NCBI GenBank assembly: GCA_022605405.1
Contig: JABYQQ010000016.1
Location: forward strand, 1,116,001-1,180,000
From: Earliella scabrosa
Lineage: Eukaryota; Basidiomycota; Agaricomycetes; Polyporales; Polyporaceae
Direction of reading: 5' to 3'
Length of the DNA: 64,000 nt
The position numbers and the translations under genes were made by a program. Shown piece after piece: positions 21,719 to 31,805 of the stretch (position 1 is its first letter; every line of letters begins with the position of its first letter). The notes under the pieces are model-generated. The model was given only the letters and a program-made list of their open reading frames with translations. It did not search any database and was not told the origin of the DNA.

Positions 21719-22150
21719 TTGTTGATTTTTTCTTGTTACACATGTTCTCCATTGTTCCACTTTCTGACTGAGTTGTGAGTCTGTGACCACAATGTGATTG
21801 CTGTAGTTTCAATGTATGCAATTTCATATGCCACCCCACCAGATGAACCAAATGTATCATGAGTAGAGCAGCAGGACATCTAGCATTAGAGATGTGATTG
21901 TAGTGTGTGTGTACAGAGATTTTTCATATCATGCAATGCATCAGTGATAGCAGTCTTGAACAGCTGAGTACTGGTGATAGGACATGAGTACTTGGACTCG
22001 ATCCCAAACCGCAGCCGGTCTACAGCAGGCATATCTGCATTACAAAGAATAAGCAACCATAGACAGTACATGGGCATACCACACTCACAGTTGATGCCGT
22101 ACCCATCAACATATGATGCACCAAACCTACACTCCAACGTTAGCATTGGA
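20212..22150. other. CpG-depleted segment across two convergent genes
   Basis: I counted 19 CpG dinucleotides in 20,341-22,140 (1,800 bases). The 120 bases 19,861-19,980 alone also hold 19. From about 21,573 to 21,998 there is none. TG and CA are abundant in exchange. The segment starts inside helicase exon 2, covers its last six exons and introns, the intergenic gap and the last exons of CAT2, and ends inside CAT2 exon 7. Both proteins keep their motifs throughout. Confidence 0.85.
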
Positions 22151-24388
22151 CAAGACAAGAGTATAGTCACAGGACTGACCCGGTCCCTCGGAACTGGAAT
22201 CCAGCACTGAGGCCGCTTGTGCTGAGCTTCCAGGTCTGACTTCGCGAGAAGAGCGCATCCTCGAAGAGCGGATGTGACTCGCCCTCGTCCGCCCGAAGCA
22301 TGAGCCGCAACCCAAGGAGGTGACGATCGATCCCGCGCCCAGTCGCAGCCTGACGCGTTAGCGCAGTATGCGTCTGCACCGCCCGCCGGAGGAGCTCGAG
22401 ACGAGTAGCACTCTGCGCAAACGAGAGCAAGAGGGTCAGTTCTTGCTGATCATCCATACCTGACGAAGACGGAGAGGAGACATACAGGACACTGCGGGTC
22501 GGCCATGGCGACCACCCACGCACGGCTGTCGGCGGAGAGCGTGCGGATCGTCTCGGTGCGGCCGTGCTTGAAGGCGCGTGTGAGCGCGGTCTCGTACGTT
22601 GCGGTGAACTCGCCGCGCGTGCGATACCATGCGAGCTGCATCGCCATCTGGATGTATGCGTCTGGCGACAAGCGGGCTAGGGCGTGCAAATGAGTCTCGA
22701 ACCCGGTTGGGAATGTGGAGCAGAGAAACGGGATACGCACCCTCGTCTTTGATCCAGGTCGTGCCATACGCGTCGAACACGAGCTCGTCCATGTCCGAGT
22801 CGTCGACGATCGCCTTGGCTCGTTTCGCCGCCTCCGCGCACTCCTTCACGATCCGGTCGTCTACGACCCAATCGAGACGTTCCCAGCCGTCCGGTGGTTC
22901 CGATGCTCTCATGTCGATACCAGTCTCCGTCTCGGAACCCAGACGCTCCGGGAAGGCGTCTTCGTCTACGCCCTGCACAATCGCGTAATCGGCGACGATG
23001 CTCGGGATGAGTGCGTCGACGGGCGAGTGTTCGCCGAGGACACCGGTTCGCGTGTTCGCTTCCACTATGAGCGTGAATGGCTTGTCGTACCAGCGATTAT
23101 GTCCGGGATACGCGCCGTGGCCAGAGCGGATATTGTGCAGGTGGGCGGTGAGGTCGGCATCCGATGTGTGCTGTGATGCGGGGAGAGCATACGAATAGGC
23201 ATCGAGGCTGAGTGCGAAGACGGCGGAGGAGAGCGTTCGGAACGTGGCGTTGTTGGAGGGGGAGAGGGAAAGCAGATGATGCAAATTCTATAGAGATACA
23301 CAAGTCAGCAGTGTGGCTCTGCACTCCGAAGAGGGAAAGAAACACTAACATCTGCCCAATGGTCGCGTTCATCCGTCGTGAGGACACCCACAGGCACCGC
23401 ACGCTCCCCATTCGCCAACCGTTTTCGTGCGTCGCGAACTACCGCTCGCAGTCGCCGCTCTATAATTGGCGCATTGAGAGGAACGCCGTCGGCTCCGACC
23501 ACTTCGACAGCGTACATCCAGTCAGCGAGCATCACGATTAGCTTACGCGAGTCGGGATCGTTCGGAGATGGGATGGGAGTGAAGCGATCACATCCCTTCT
23601 GGGGCACACGACATGTGTTGTAGAATTGGAGCGCAGCGTGACGGAACCAGAGACCTGAACGGAGTCAGCGTTAGCTTACTTGCGAGCTACGGCGCGCTAC
23701 GCGAGGACGAACCTGTCCGAGTGGTGTCAGGGTAGACCTCGTTCCTGTCTCAAGTCTCAGCGACGTTCTCCCTTGAGCACAACAACCGCATGCACCTTCT
23801 GAGCTGAGCACTGAACTCCAGTATCCTGTGCACAAGCCAGGCCGCTCTACGAACTTGCCAGCTTGTGTACCCAACTTGTTCTTGCGGGGGATAACGGACC
23901 GAGCTCGGAACCGCAGCGTCGTCAGCTAGTGCTAGCCACCAGTTGGAGTTGACGATGAGGGGTGCCCGCCATTCGTGGTAAGCCTTCTTCAGCCAGATGG
24001 TATCATCGAGCCAATTGTGCGGAGAGCTCTTGTCCAGCTCTTTGACATCCCGAGTCATTGATCATTCCACGCTAGCGGCAGGGCTAAACGTACCGAGCAA
24101 CCTCTGCTGACACCGCTGTCCCAGACCTCGCTCGAAGTCCTCCGCGAGCTTTTGACGGGCCTCGTACGCGTTTGCAAAGGCACAACCGCCGCGTGCCTCA
24201 TCCTCCAGCAAGAAGGGTTCAAGAGACTTGAGGTACCCTCGAAGAGTTTGGTGCAGATCCGGGACAGGGAGACGCGGCAGCGAAGGTAGAGAGGCGACCG
24301 TCCTTGTCGAGCTGGCTCGTCTCTTGACGAGCTGAGGTTGCATGGACAAGTGTTTGCGGGCGAGCGAGCGAGAGGTGGCAAAGAACAT
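21886..24388 (-). CDS. CAT2: Carnitine O-acetyltransferase, probable mitochondrial and peroxisomal forms
   Basis: Exons 24388-24094, 24039-23796, 23744-23713, 23654-23350, 23287-22741, 22661-22486, 22412-22180, 22126-22089 and 22034-21886; 672 residues. Family landmarks are SSPHNWLDDTIWLKKAYHEW, VNSNWWLAL, TRTGLWFRH, NRWYDKPFTLIV, GEHSPVD with catalytic His near 379, STSGLSAGFQFRGTGFG, DGYGIN and FGIESKYSCP. It moves acetyl groups between CoA and carnitine so that acetyl units can cross organelle membranes. The N-terminus (FFATSRSLARKHL..., KRRASSTRTV) lacks acidic residues for about 40 positions, as in a mitochondrial presequence, and a second Met lies at 16. The C-terminus is SHL, which fits the PTS1 peroxisomal consensus. 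Exons 8-9 fall in the CpG-depleted segment. The exon 1-2 junction uses the acceptor CAAAG and is the least certain. Confidence 0.93.
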
Positions 24389-25165
24389 ACTTATAACGAC
24401 ATGGGGGACGCTGGCGGAACCATTCGGTGCTCCGCGAAGCTGCGGGCAGAGAACAGAGGAAGTGGTCGCGCCGTTCGAGTCCGAGACACGAATGCCGCCA
24501 GTCCTCGGTCACAGCAGAGCAAGCCGCACGTGCAGAGGTGTCACGCGTTGTGCCACAGCGCGTCGATGCGGGGAACGCGTCCGGCCTCCGACCCTTGCCA
24601 CTCCGCCTTCCATCCCCATCCCTCCCTCATCCGCTCTTATCCATTTCATGACCATCCGCTCTCTCGCGTAGCGCAGCGGCAGCATCTACTGGACACCAAC
24701 ACCGACATCCTCCATCGCATCTGTGGTTGGCACTGACCTTCCGCGACGGCGCCTTCTCTAAGCGAGTATACATACCCTTTCGCGCAACCCCCTCCGTCAA
24801 ACCTGAAGCGGTTGTACGCCCGTGGGGCATTCAAGAGACTAGTGAGAGGGCGTCCATTTTTGTCGTGAGTGACCTTCGTTCCGAGCTGTTGCAAAGCGTT
24901 GTACCGATACTATTGGCTCTATGCCAAACGTCTCGACAACTTGCCTTGCGTACACACTATCCTGAATGTGCAAAGAGCAACATTATCCTGGCATACACCC
25001 TCGTTGTTGCCTTACGGAAGAGTCAGAACTTGGTTACAAAGACCACACCCCATTCGATATTGATCCCCTTTCCGGTGAGTTCTTTTCCCCGGAGTTTACC
25101 TAAATACATGCGCCCAGCTTGCGAACTTGTGGTACTACTGCTTTGACCTTCCGCATCTCACAGAT
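24389..25165. other. Divergent intergenic region, CAT2 / RMI1
   Basis: Separates the starts of CAT2 (minus) and RMI1 (plus). An open frame of 139 codons on the plus strand (24727-25146) resembles no family that I know and has no clear splice support, so I do not call it. Otherwise nothing seen. Confidence 0.45.
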
Positions 25166-27147
25166 ATGCCACCACCTCCTGCCGAAGTTGTGCAATGGCT
25201 CAAGCGCACCTACCCCCAGCCGACGGTAGACCCCGTAAGTACGACATCCAGTCGGGAATCCCGTACTCATGACCCTGTCGCAGGAGTGGCTGGAGGGCTG
25301 TTATACCTGGATACAGGAAGAACTCCACCTTAATCCCGCGCGGGACATGCCTCAAATTCTCGAAAACGTCAACACGCAGCTGCTCGAATCTGACTTCGCG
25401 GATAGCATGCTCGCGGGGACTGGCATTCCGCAGACCGCGCTGGGCGCGGTGCACACCGTGATCAAAGGCCCAATCCTCGTCGAGGTCGTCGACATGACTG
25501 ACATCGGCCACAGCGCATACAGCCTCATGCAAGTGTACGAGTCGCGCGTCGAGTACCGCAAACAGGCTGCGCTGCGCGACGCGAGCGGGGACGAGGGGCT
25601 TCAGAAGCCGATGCCCAAATATCCCAGATCGATGCTCCAGTTCCAGCTGAGTGATGGCGTCTCCGTTCTGCCCGCCATTGAGCACAAGAGCCTGCCGCAA
25701 TTCGAGCTCGGAGAGACTCCGCTGGGGTACAAGGTAAGCCCATGCGTATCAACATCAGAAGATTGCTCCTCCGAGGTTCATGCACCCCACGCTAACACAC
25801 GATGGGCAGATGATCATCAGGAACGTTACTGTACGCCGCGGCACGGCGCTGCTTGAACCGCAGTGCATCGAGCTGAAAGGTCATCGGACGGCTGACCGTG
25901 ACGAGAAACGCGAAGAGACCCTGTTCCGCACCCTCAAGCGACGTATTGGGTATGCACCATCCATCTGCTCAACGCTAACCATGAGGTGACGTCTGACCGT
26001 TGACGGCTTGGTCCACAGAGAGGACGACGAGCCTCCTGCCGCCGAAGCTCAACCTCAACGGGAACCTCCTCCGCCAGCCCCAATTCCTGCTCCACCACCG
26101 CCGGCGCCAGCCCCTGCACCAGCCCCTGCACCAGCCACCGCACCAGCCCCCGCACCAGCGACACCACCACGACTAAATAGACTCAATGGCCGTTCACCCA
26201 CTCGCGCCTCTCGCTCGCCTCTCCGGGGTATTCCGCTTCCCCTAGAGCCCAAAGCCGGCCCATCCAACGCAATCCCGCTCAACATGGTCGAGCATGCCGA
26301 CGACGCCGACGGGCCCCGCCGGCGCAAGCTCCCAAGCCGCGCTGGTCGCTCTCCCTCACCAGACCCTCCCCCGCGCGAGCAGCGATCGCGCTACTTCCCC
26401 GCAGAAGAAGCTGGACCCGTGCCCAACGCTGGCGGGAAGGTCACCCTGCGTGGGCCGGGGACGGACGCGGCGCTGAAGGAGTTTGCGAGGACGATCGGCC
26501 TGTCGCCGCCGCGTGCGCCGCCCGTCGAGATTCCGGACACCGACGACGAAGACAGCTCGTACGGTCCTCCCGCATCAGGGCGAGCCACGCGCCCGGGCAC
26601 GCGAGCAGGCTCCGTACACACCCAGGACCCCAAGCAGACTTCGAAGAGCGTGCAGAAGCAGAAGGCGACGGATTGGGTCGAGCCCAGCTCAGACGACCTA
26701 TTCGACAAGTTCGACATGGACGCGAACTTCTTCGAGGAGGTCGACCGCGTCGAGGAGGAGGCTCTCAAGCGGGAGGGCGGGAGCACCCAGCCCAGGACGC
26801 AGACGCAGGTGCAGAGGACGCAGGTCAAAACGGAGGGGCGCAGCCAGGCGACGAGCGCGACTCTGGTCAGCACTGCGCCTGCCGCGGCAACGTCACGGAC
26901 TGCCACTGCGACGGGTCGCGGTTCGAGTGCGTCTCGGAACACTCCCGTCCCGAATTCTCGTGCGACCTCCGCGCTGGGTACGTCTTCGAGCGGGTCGAAG
27001 GGTCAGCCGAGTGTTACTCAGTCGGACGTCATCACCATTGATGACGACGAGGATACGGAGAAGGAGAACGTCCCGATCCCGACGCGCCGTACACGCATGC
27101 GCATTGCGCGCCGAGTGGACGAGGACGTTATTGAGCTCTCGGATTAG
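25166..27147 (+). CDS. RMI1: RecQ-mediated genome instability protein 1 (RMI1)
   Basis: Exons 25166-25234, 25284-25733, 25810-25949 and 26019-27147; 595 residues. The N-terminal RMI1 region covers about residues 1-220: a helical start (VVQWLKRTYPQP), a conserved QLLESDFADSM-like helix, KGPILVEVVDMTDIGHSAYS, MLQFQLSDG, and the OB-fold stretch FELGETPLGYKMIIRNVTVRRG. Rmi1 binds Top3 and the RecQ helicase Sgs1/BLM and promotes dissolution of double Holliday junctions. After residue 220 comes a long, probably disordered tail with a Pro/Ala repeat and acidic patches. Two SUMO-interaction-like motifs are present, VITIDDDED and the C-terminal VIELSD. The yeast protein (241 residues) lacks this tail, whereas animal RMI1 has a long C-terminal part. 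Confidence 0.9.
26107..26160 (+). repeat. Pro/Ala-coding minisatellite inside RMI1
   Basis: Near-perfect tandem copies of the unit GCACCAGCCCCT, encoding Ala-Pro runs in the linker after the OB domain. It probably varies in length between strains. Confidence 0.8.
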
Positions 27148-27404
27148 GACTGTTGTGATCATCAGCTGCGACTGTCTAGTCACTGGTGGACAGACGGAAG
27201 GCATTGTTGGCTTAGCATATGCGTGTGTAATCAAGAATACCACTGTTGTCTGTATGTAGATTTCAGTGTAATGGCAGTCGAGGGTGCTATTGGGACCCTT
27301 CGTATTGATGGAATAGATACATTTGCGCCAGCGTTGGGAACAATATGCTCTCGCTGCGAGCACACCTCTAAAATACATACGCACATCTAATGGCACATCG
27401 AGAA

Positions 27405-28506
27405 TCAGCCGAGAAGCGCGACCTTCGTCTTTTTCTTCTTCTTGGAGTTTGTTGTGAAGTTCCGCCAGTTGTCCACTCTTTGTTCTCGATTCTCTGCATG
27501 GTCATGTCAGCGGTTGGATCACGAACTACTGCCACTGGACAGGACGCACCCTCCCACCGAGCATCATCCTCGGCTTTCCGCTTCTTCGCGTTCACCTCTT
27601 CCTCCTTCTTCCGCGCCTCCAGACCCTCGTTCGCAAGGTTCATCTTGACGGCCCTGAAGCAGCGTCAGCGACTGGGACAATGTGTGCAGATGTTACATAT
27701 CACCCACTTTCGCCGCCTGACTTCTTCGTCTATGAGGAACTCCTTCGACTTCGCGAGGAGCTGCTGTCGCCATGTCGGGGTTAGGTTCTTGAGCTTGGGG
27801 TCGTCGTCCCGCGTTGTTGTTGGAAGACCAAGGTTCTTCAGCAGTACCACACGAGCCTGGTTGATGACTGCATCGAGCTCTTCGCGCTTGGTCTTGTCAG
27901 AGAGGTCGGATTCGGCCTGAAGAAAGATAAACGTCAGCATACAGTCCACATCGCGCATTGGAACGAACGGGAGGTCGCGTGCGCGGCCAGGGCGAGAGCA
28001 CACAAGGCGGGTGGCGCGACGGGACCTGGACACGGACCTTCTTGAGGAGATCGAATGCATCTGGTGCGCGAGGGTGGGGGGTCTTGTCAGGATGGATGAC
28101 TGGACATCAGACAACGTACGTGGCGGTCAATCGTCAATTCAGCACGCTGTTACGCTCCCCGGTGGACGGGCACGGATAAGGCGGTGGGATGCTCACAGAG
28201 CGAGAGCTGCCTATACTTCTTCTTAACCTCTTCCGGGCTCGCTTCTTCGCTGATGTCTAGGATCTCATATGGGCTGGAGCGGGAACGGGAAGTGCGTGAG
28301 TTGGGGGTTGTCGGGGAGGCAGGTGGGTAGGGCTGTTCAGAAACAGCATGAAGGACGCACTTGAGCTTGAATGCCTTCAAAATACGCTCGACTTCTATCT
28401 CCCTCTGGAACGCGTTCGCCTCCCTGTTGAGCAGCTTCTCGATATCGTCCGCCGAGGGACCGTGGGCCTTGGAGGAACTGGCTGTGGATGATGATGGCCC
28501 CGACAT
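27405..28506 (-). CDS. spf31: J-domain protein of DNAJC8/Spf31 type
   Basis: Exons 28506-28361, 28273-28197, 28099-28038, 27916-27708, 27653-27550 and 27493-27405; 228 residues. The J domain starts NPYEILDISEEASPEEVKKKYRQLSLF and carries an intact HPD (IHPDKTPHP) followed by APDAFDLLKK. Downstream is the coiled, charged region typical of DNAJC8 (TPTWRQQLLAKSKEFLIDEE, LEARKKEEEVNAKKRKAEDD), with a Lys-rich end. DNAJC8 and fission yeast Spf31 are found with the spliceosome, where they are thought to recruit Hsp70. The HPD lies across an intron junction (exon 2 to exon 3) and only reads correctly when spliced. The gene starts head-to-head with COX11, 193 bases apart. Confidence 0.9.
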
Positions 28507-28699
28507 TGTTCACTGTTGAGGCACAGTTGCAAGCAGAACTTAAGGGACTCGGGGGTGGTGCCGCGTTGCAAACCCGAAGACACAGATGGGACGAGCAAGC
28601 TGCAAGTGGTGAAAGTGACCTGAGAGATGCCGTCGGACGCGCCAGATGATCGGTGTGTCGGAAAGAGGCGGCGCGCTCGTAGCGCTCCTGCCTCTCTCC

Positions 28700-29855
28700 A
28701 TGAACCACCTCCGTCCTGCTATCCTACGACAGGCCTGTCGGGCACCATGTCTGTCTTCAGCGCGGACGGACGCCTTCTACCAAGCTCGTGTACGTGCAAT
28801 GTGCATAGTGATCCCATACACTTTAACTCAGACATCTGGTGACAGAGGAGCTTCCACAACGCGGCCCGGCGCACATCCCAAGCACATCCCCCCTTACACC
28901 GGGAAGGGCCCTTTGCCAACCGAACGTCATGGAGAGCATCTTCAACAAATAGCGGGCCCTCCTCTTCCTCGTCGGGCACACCTCCGCCGGGCTCTCGGTC
29001 GCATTTCAAGTCAAGGCAAGAGGTGTATGCGGCGCGGAATCGCAGTCTGCTCATGTACACGAGCGCTGTGGTACGTGCTCCATACTCGTATCTCACGTCG
29101 ACTTCGTGAATGACACATGTGCGGGCGACAGATCGTGCTCGGCGTCGGCGTGACATACGCAGCAGTACCGCTATACCGCATGTTCTGTGCAGCGACCGGT
29201 TTCGCAGGCACACCTAAGGTCGGAATGGGCAAGTTCGAGGCAGACCGGCTTGTCCCTGTGGAGAATGCGAAGCGTATCAAAGTTCACTTCAATGCGGATA
29301 CATCCGACGCGCTGCCGTGGTCGTTTACCCCGGAGCAGAAGTTTGTGAGCGTTCTGCCCGGAGAGACCAGTCTTGCGTTCTACAAGGCGAAGAACAAGTC
29401 GGACAAGGACATTATTGGGATTGCGACATACAACGTCACACCCGACAGAGTACGTTCATGCTTATTCTTCGATTGCGGCAGATCCACTCATTAAAGTCAC
29501 CAGATTGCGCCGTACTTCGCCAAGGTGGAATGCTTCTGCTTCGAGGAGCAGAAATTGCTCGCCGGAGAGGAAGTTGACATGCCCTTGCTGTTCTTCATCG
29601 ACCGCGACGTCCTCGACGATCCTCAATGTCGGAACCTCGACGATATCGTCTTGTCGTATACTTTCTTCCGGTGAGTCCCATGTCGTGTCTGTCTTCAGTG
29701 AGGCGGGGCTGACCGCACGCCGTGATGGTAGAGCACGTAGGAACGCACAGGGGCATCTCGAGCCTGATGCACCAGAAGATGTCGTTCAAGCCTCTCAAGG
29801 TTTTGCTGGATACGAGCTGGCACCAAAAGTTGAGGATCGTAAGAAAGATGTTTAA
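28700..29855 (+). CDS. COX11: Cytochrome c oxidase assembly protein COX11 (CtaG family)
   Basis: Exons 28700-28789, 28846-29070, 29132-29449, 29504-29670 and 29732-29855; 307 residues. The N-terminus (MNHLRPAILRQACRAP..., RSFHNAARRTSQ) is a presequence. One transmembrane segment follows (SAVIVLGVGVTYAAVPLYRMFC). The intermembrane-space domain has ATGFAGTPKV, FNADTSDALPWSFTPEQ, PGETSLAFYKAKN, NVTPDRIAPYFAKVECFCFEEQ with the copper-binding C-F-C pair, MPLLFFID and DDIVLSYTFF. Cox11 is an inner-membrane copper chaperone that supplies CuB of cytochrome c oxidase subunit 1. Splicing of the first intron at CGT|GTACGT keeps the presequence in frame. PAM18, another mitochondrial gene, follows 274 bases downstream on the same strand. 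Confidence 0.95.
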
Positions 29856-30129
29856 TGTTACAGTACCAGATACGTCTAATATCACCCCGCTCGTACCGCT
29901 GTCCCGAGGGCGGAACATATGCGTTCCTCCACCACCACGTTTAAGGTCTGAGTCGACTTGTCGCATAAAGTGATACATAGAATATTGGAGAACATTTCGT
30001 CTCGGGCGGTGTGTATGCTCGTGTGTAAGCGCCCGTCTGGCACTTGCACGTCATTGAGCGCCCACAGACAGTGTGCTCACATCTCGACCACCACCACTGT
30101 TTGTGTCCACCGACTCCTCTCGCTACCCC

Positions 30130-30500
30130 ATGTCTACACCCATCATCATCGGTGTCGGAGCCGTCGCGGCAGCCTTTGCTGGCAGATCCCTCATGCGTCG
30201 GGGCCTACTAGGCGGCAAGAACGCTGCCGAGCAATGGGTGAAGGGCGGCTTCAAGGCCAAAATGGACCGGAAGGAGGCGATCGCAATCCTCGGCCTCAAG
30301 TGCGTACGCCCAAGAATGTGTTGATTCATGATTCTCAAACGCGTCGTTGTAGAGACGGTCCTCAGCTCAAGAACAGGCTGAAGGATGCGCACCGGCAAAT
30401 CATGCTCGCGAACCATCCGGACCGTGGAGGTTCACCGTATCTTGCGAGCAAGATCAACGAGGCGAAGGACTTGCTCGACAAGATGGACAAGTCGAGGTGA
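30130..30500 (+). CDS. PAM18: PAM18/TIM14, J-protein of the mitochondrial import motor
   Basis: Exons 30130-30299 and 30353-30500; 105 residues. The N-terminus has one transmembrane segment ([19 protein letters not shown]), then a short linker ([17 protein letters not shown]). The atypical J domain follows: [28 protein letters not shown] and [10 protein letters not shown], with HPD intact. Pam18 sits in the inner membrane and stimulates the ATPase of matrix Hsp70 at the TIM23 channel. The protein is shorter than yeast Pam18 (168 residues) because it lacks the long intermembrane-space extension, which is usual outside yeasts. Confidence 0.94.
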
Positions 30501-30768
30501 TGGTTGGCTGTCGCATGGTGCGTGCATACGTTCTATGGTCCATGACCTCGCTGACTATGTCAACATGTAGCTCTTCTCTCGGTCTAGATTTACGCTGTAT
30601 CCCTATCTAATGCTGTACACTGCACACTCTAGTAATACCACCCCGTTCCCGCCTCAGTGACAGAACCCATCTGCGTCTTCTCCCCCTACTCAAGAGCTAC
30701 AGACCATCTTGCAATATTGCCGCCACGTCCTGCTGACTAAGCAGGTAAATTCCTTGCTTCGTACCGCG

Positions 30769-31786
30769 ATGTCCACCGATCTTCAGCCATCCAAGCTTGG
30801 GACCAAGGAGCAGTGAGTCTTCGCAAAGCGCTGCGATGGCCGCATGCTCAGTATAACGCAGCTGGGATGGTGTGTACTCCTCCGAACTTGCCAACTTTGC
30901 AGAGATTGGTGATGAGGGCGAAGTCTGGTTCGGTTTCAAGTCCCTCTATGATCGTGTGCTCCTACCACTTCTCACATTTCGTATTGAATGCTTAGGTTTG
31001 GCGAAGACAGCGTGGAGAAGATGGTGGACTGGGTAGTAGAGAACGTACCATCGGACCCACCACCCTTCATCCTAGAGGTCGGCGCGGGCAATGGCAACCT
31101 ACTATTCGCGCTCTGCGAAGCGGGCTACGCACCACAGGCTATTTGTGGTGTTGACTATAGCGCGGACGCGGTCAAGCTTGCCCAGGCAATTGCCCGGTCA
31201 AAGTCCGCGGCCTGTGCGAGCGAAGATGACGACGAAGGAGATTCGGCTTCCCCTCTCAAGGACGCGGACAAGATCACGTTCGCGACATGCGACTTCCTGG
31301 CAGAAGATGTGCCCCCGCTCGAGGGGATGTCTTCTGGAGGGGGCGGTGTCGCAATCTGGGACCTCGTCCTTGACAAGGGGACCTTCGATGCTATTGCACT
31401 TGCGGAGAAGGACGAGAGCGGACACGCGCCTGCCGATGGCTATCCTGCGAGGATTGGCCGCGCTATCAAGCCGGGAGGGTACTTTCTGATTATTTGTGAG
31501 TTTGGAAACTCTGCAGGCTCGACGTTTCTTTCTGAACACGCGCTTGATACGATAATAGCATGCAACTTCACCGAAGACGAGCTGAGAGCGAGGTTTGATC
31601 ACCCCGAGACAGGTCTTCGTTATCAGTACGTCACTGGCCCATCGTATTGTCTCTTCATCCTCAAGGGTATTACGCAGCTCAAGAATACCGTGGCCGACGT
31701 TTTCCTTCGGTGGCAAAAGCGGCAATGTCTACTCTAGTATTGCATTCTACAAGCCATGGCCCGTGGATGTTATCGCGGAGGAGTAG
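30769..31786 (+). CDS. EFM4: eEF1A lysine methyltransferase EFM4 (METTL10/SEE1 type)
   Basis: Exons 30769-30812, 30862-30927, 30996-31495, 31559-31625 and 31678-31786; 261 residues. The family start is readable only after splicing: [18 protein letters not shown], then [19 protein letters not shown]. The SAM-binding core has [20 protein letters not shown] (motif I), [10 protein letters not shown] (motif post-I), [15 protein letters not shown] and IKPGGYFLI. The end reads SCNFTEDEL and [19 protein letters not shown], the METTL10 signature. The enzyme methylates a lysine of translation factor eEF1A. The segment [16 protein letters not shown] is an acidic insert between strands. The stop lies only 19 bases from the stop of convergent SGD1, so the transcripts must overlap. 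Confidence 0.92.
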
Positions 31787-31805
31787 TGGGTTACATCAGA
31801 AGTCG

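Noticed and set aside
20212..22150. Horizontal transfer of the helicase gene as the cause of its odd codon use
   Set aside because: The change starts in mid-exon, while the first half of the same gene has host composition, and it continues into the neighbouring carnitine acetyltransferase gene. Transfer of a gene cannot give that pattern.
22690..22711. A tRNA B-box-like GGTTCGAGACT on the minus strand
   Set aside because: It lies in a CAT2 intron, has no A box at the right distance and cannot be folded by eye into a cloverleaf.
24727..25146. A 139-codon open frame upstream of RMI1, considered as an N-terminal extension
   Set aside because: It is in a different setting from the RMI1 start, has no credible junction to it, and the RMI1 N-terminus at 25166 already begins where the family begins.
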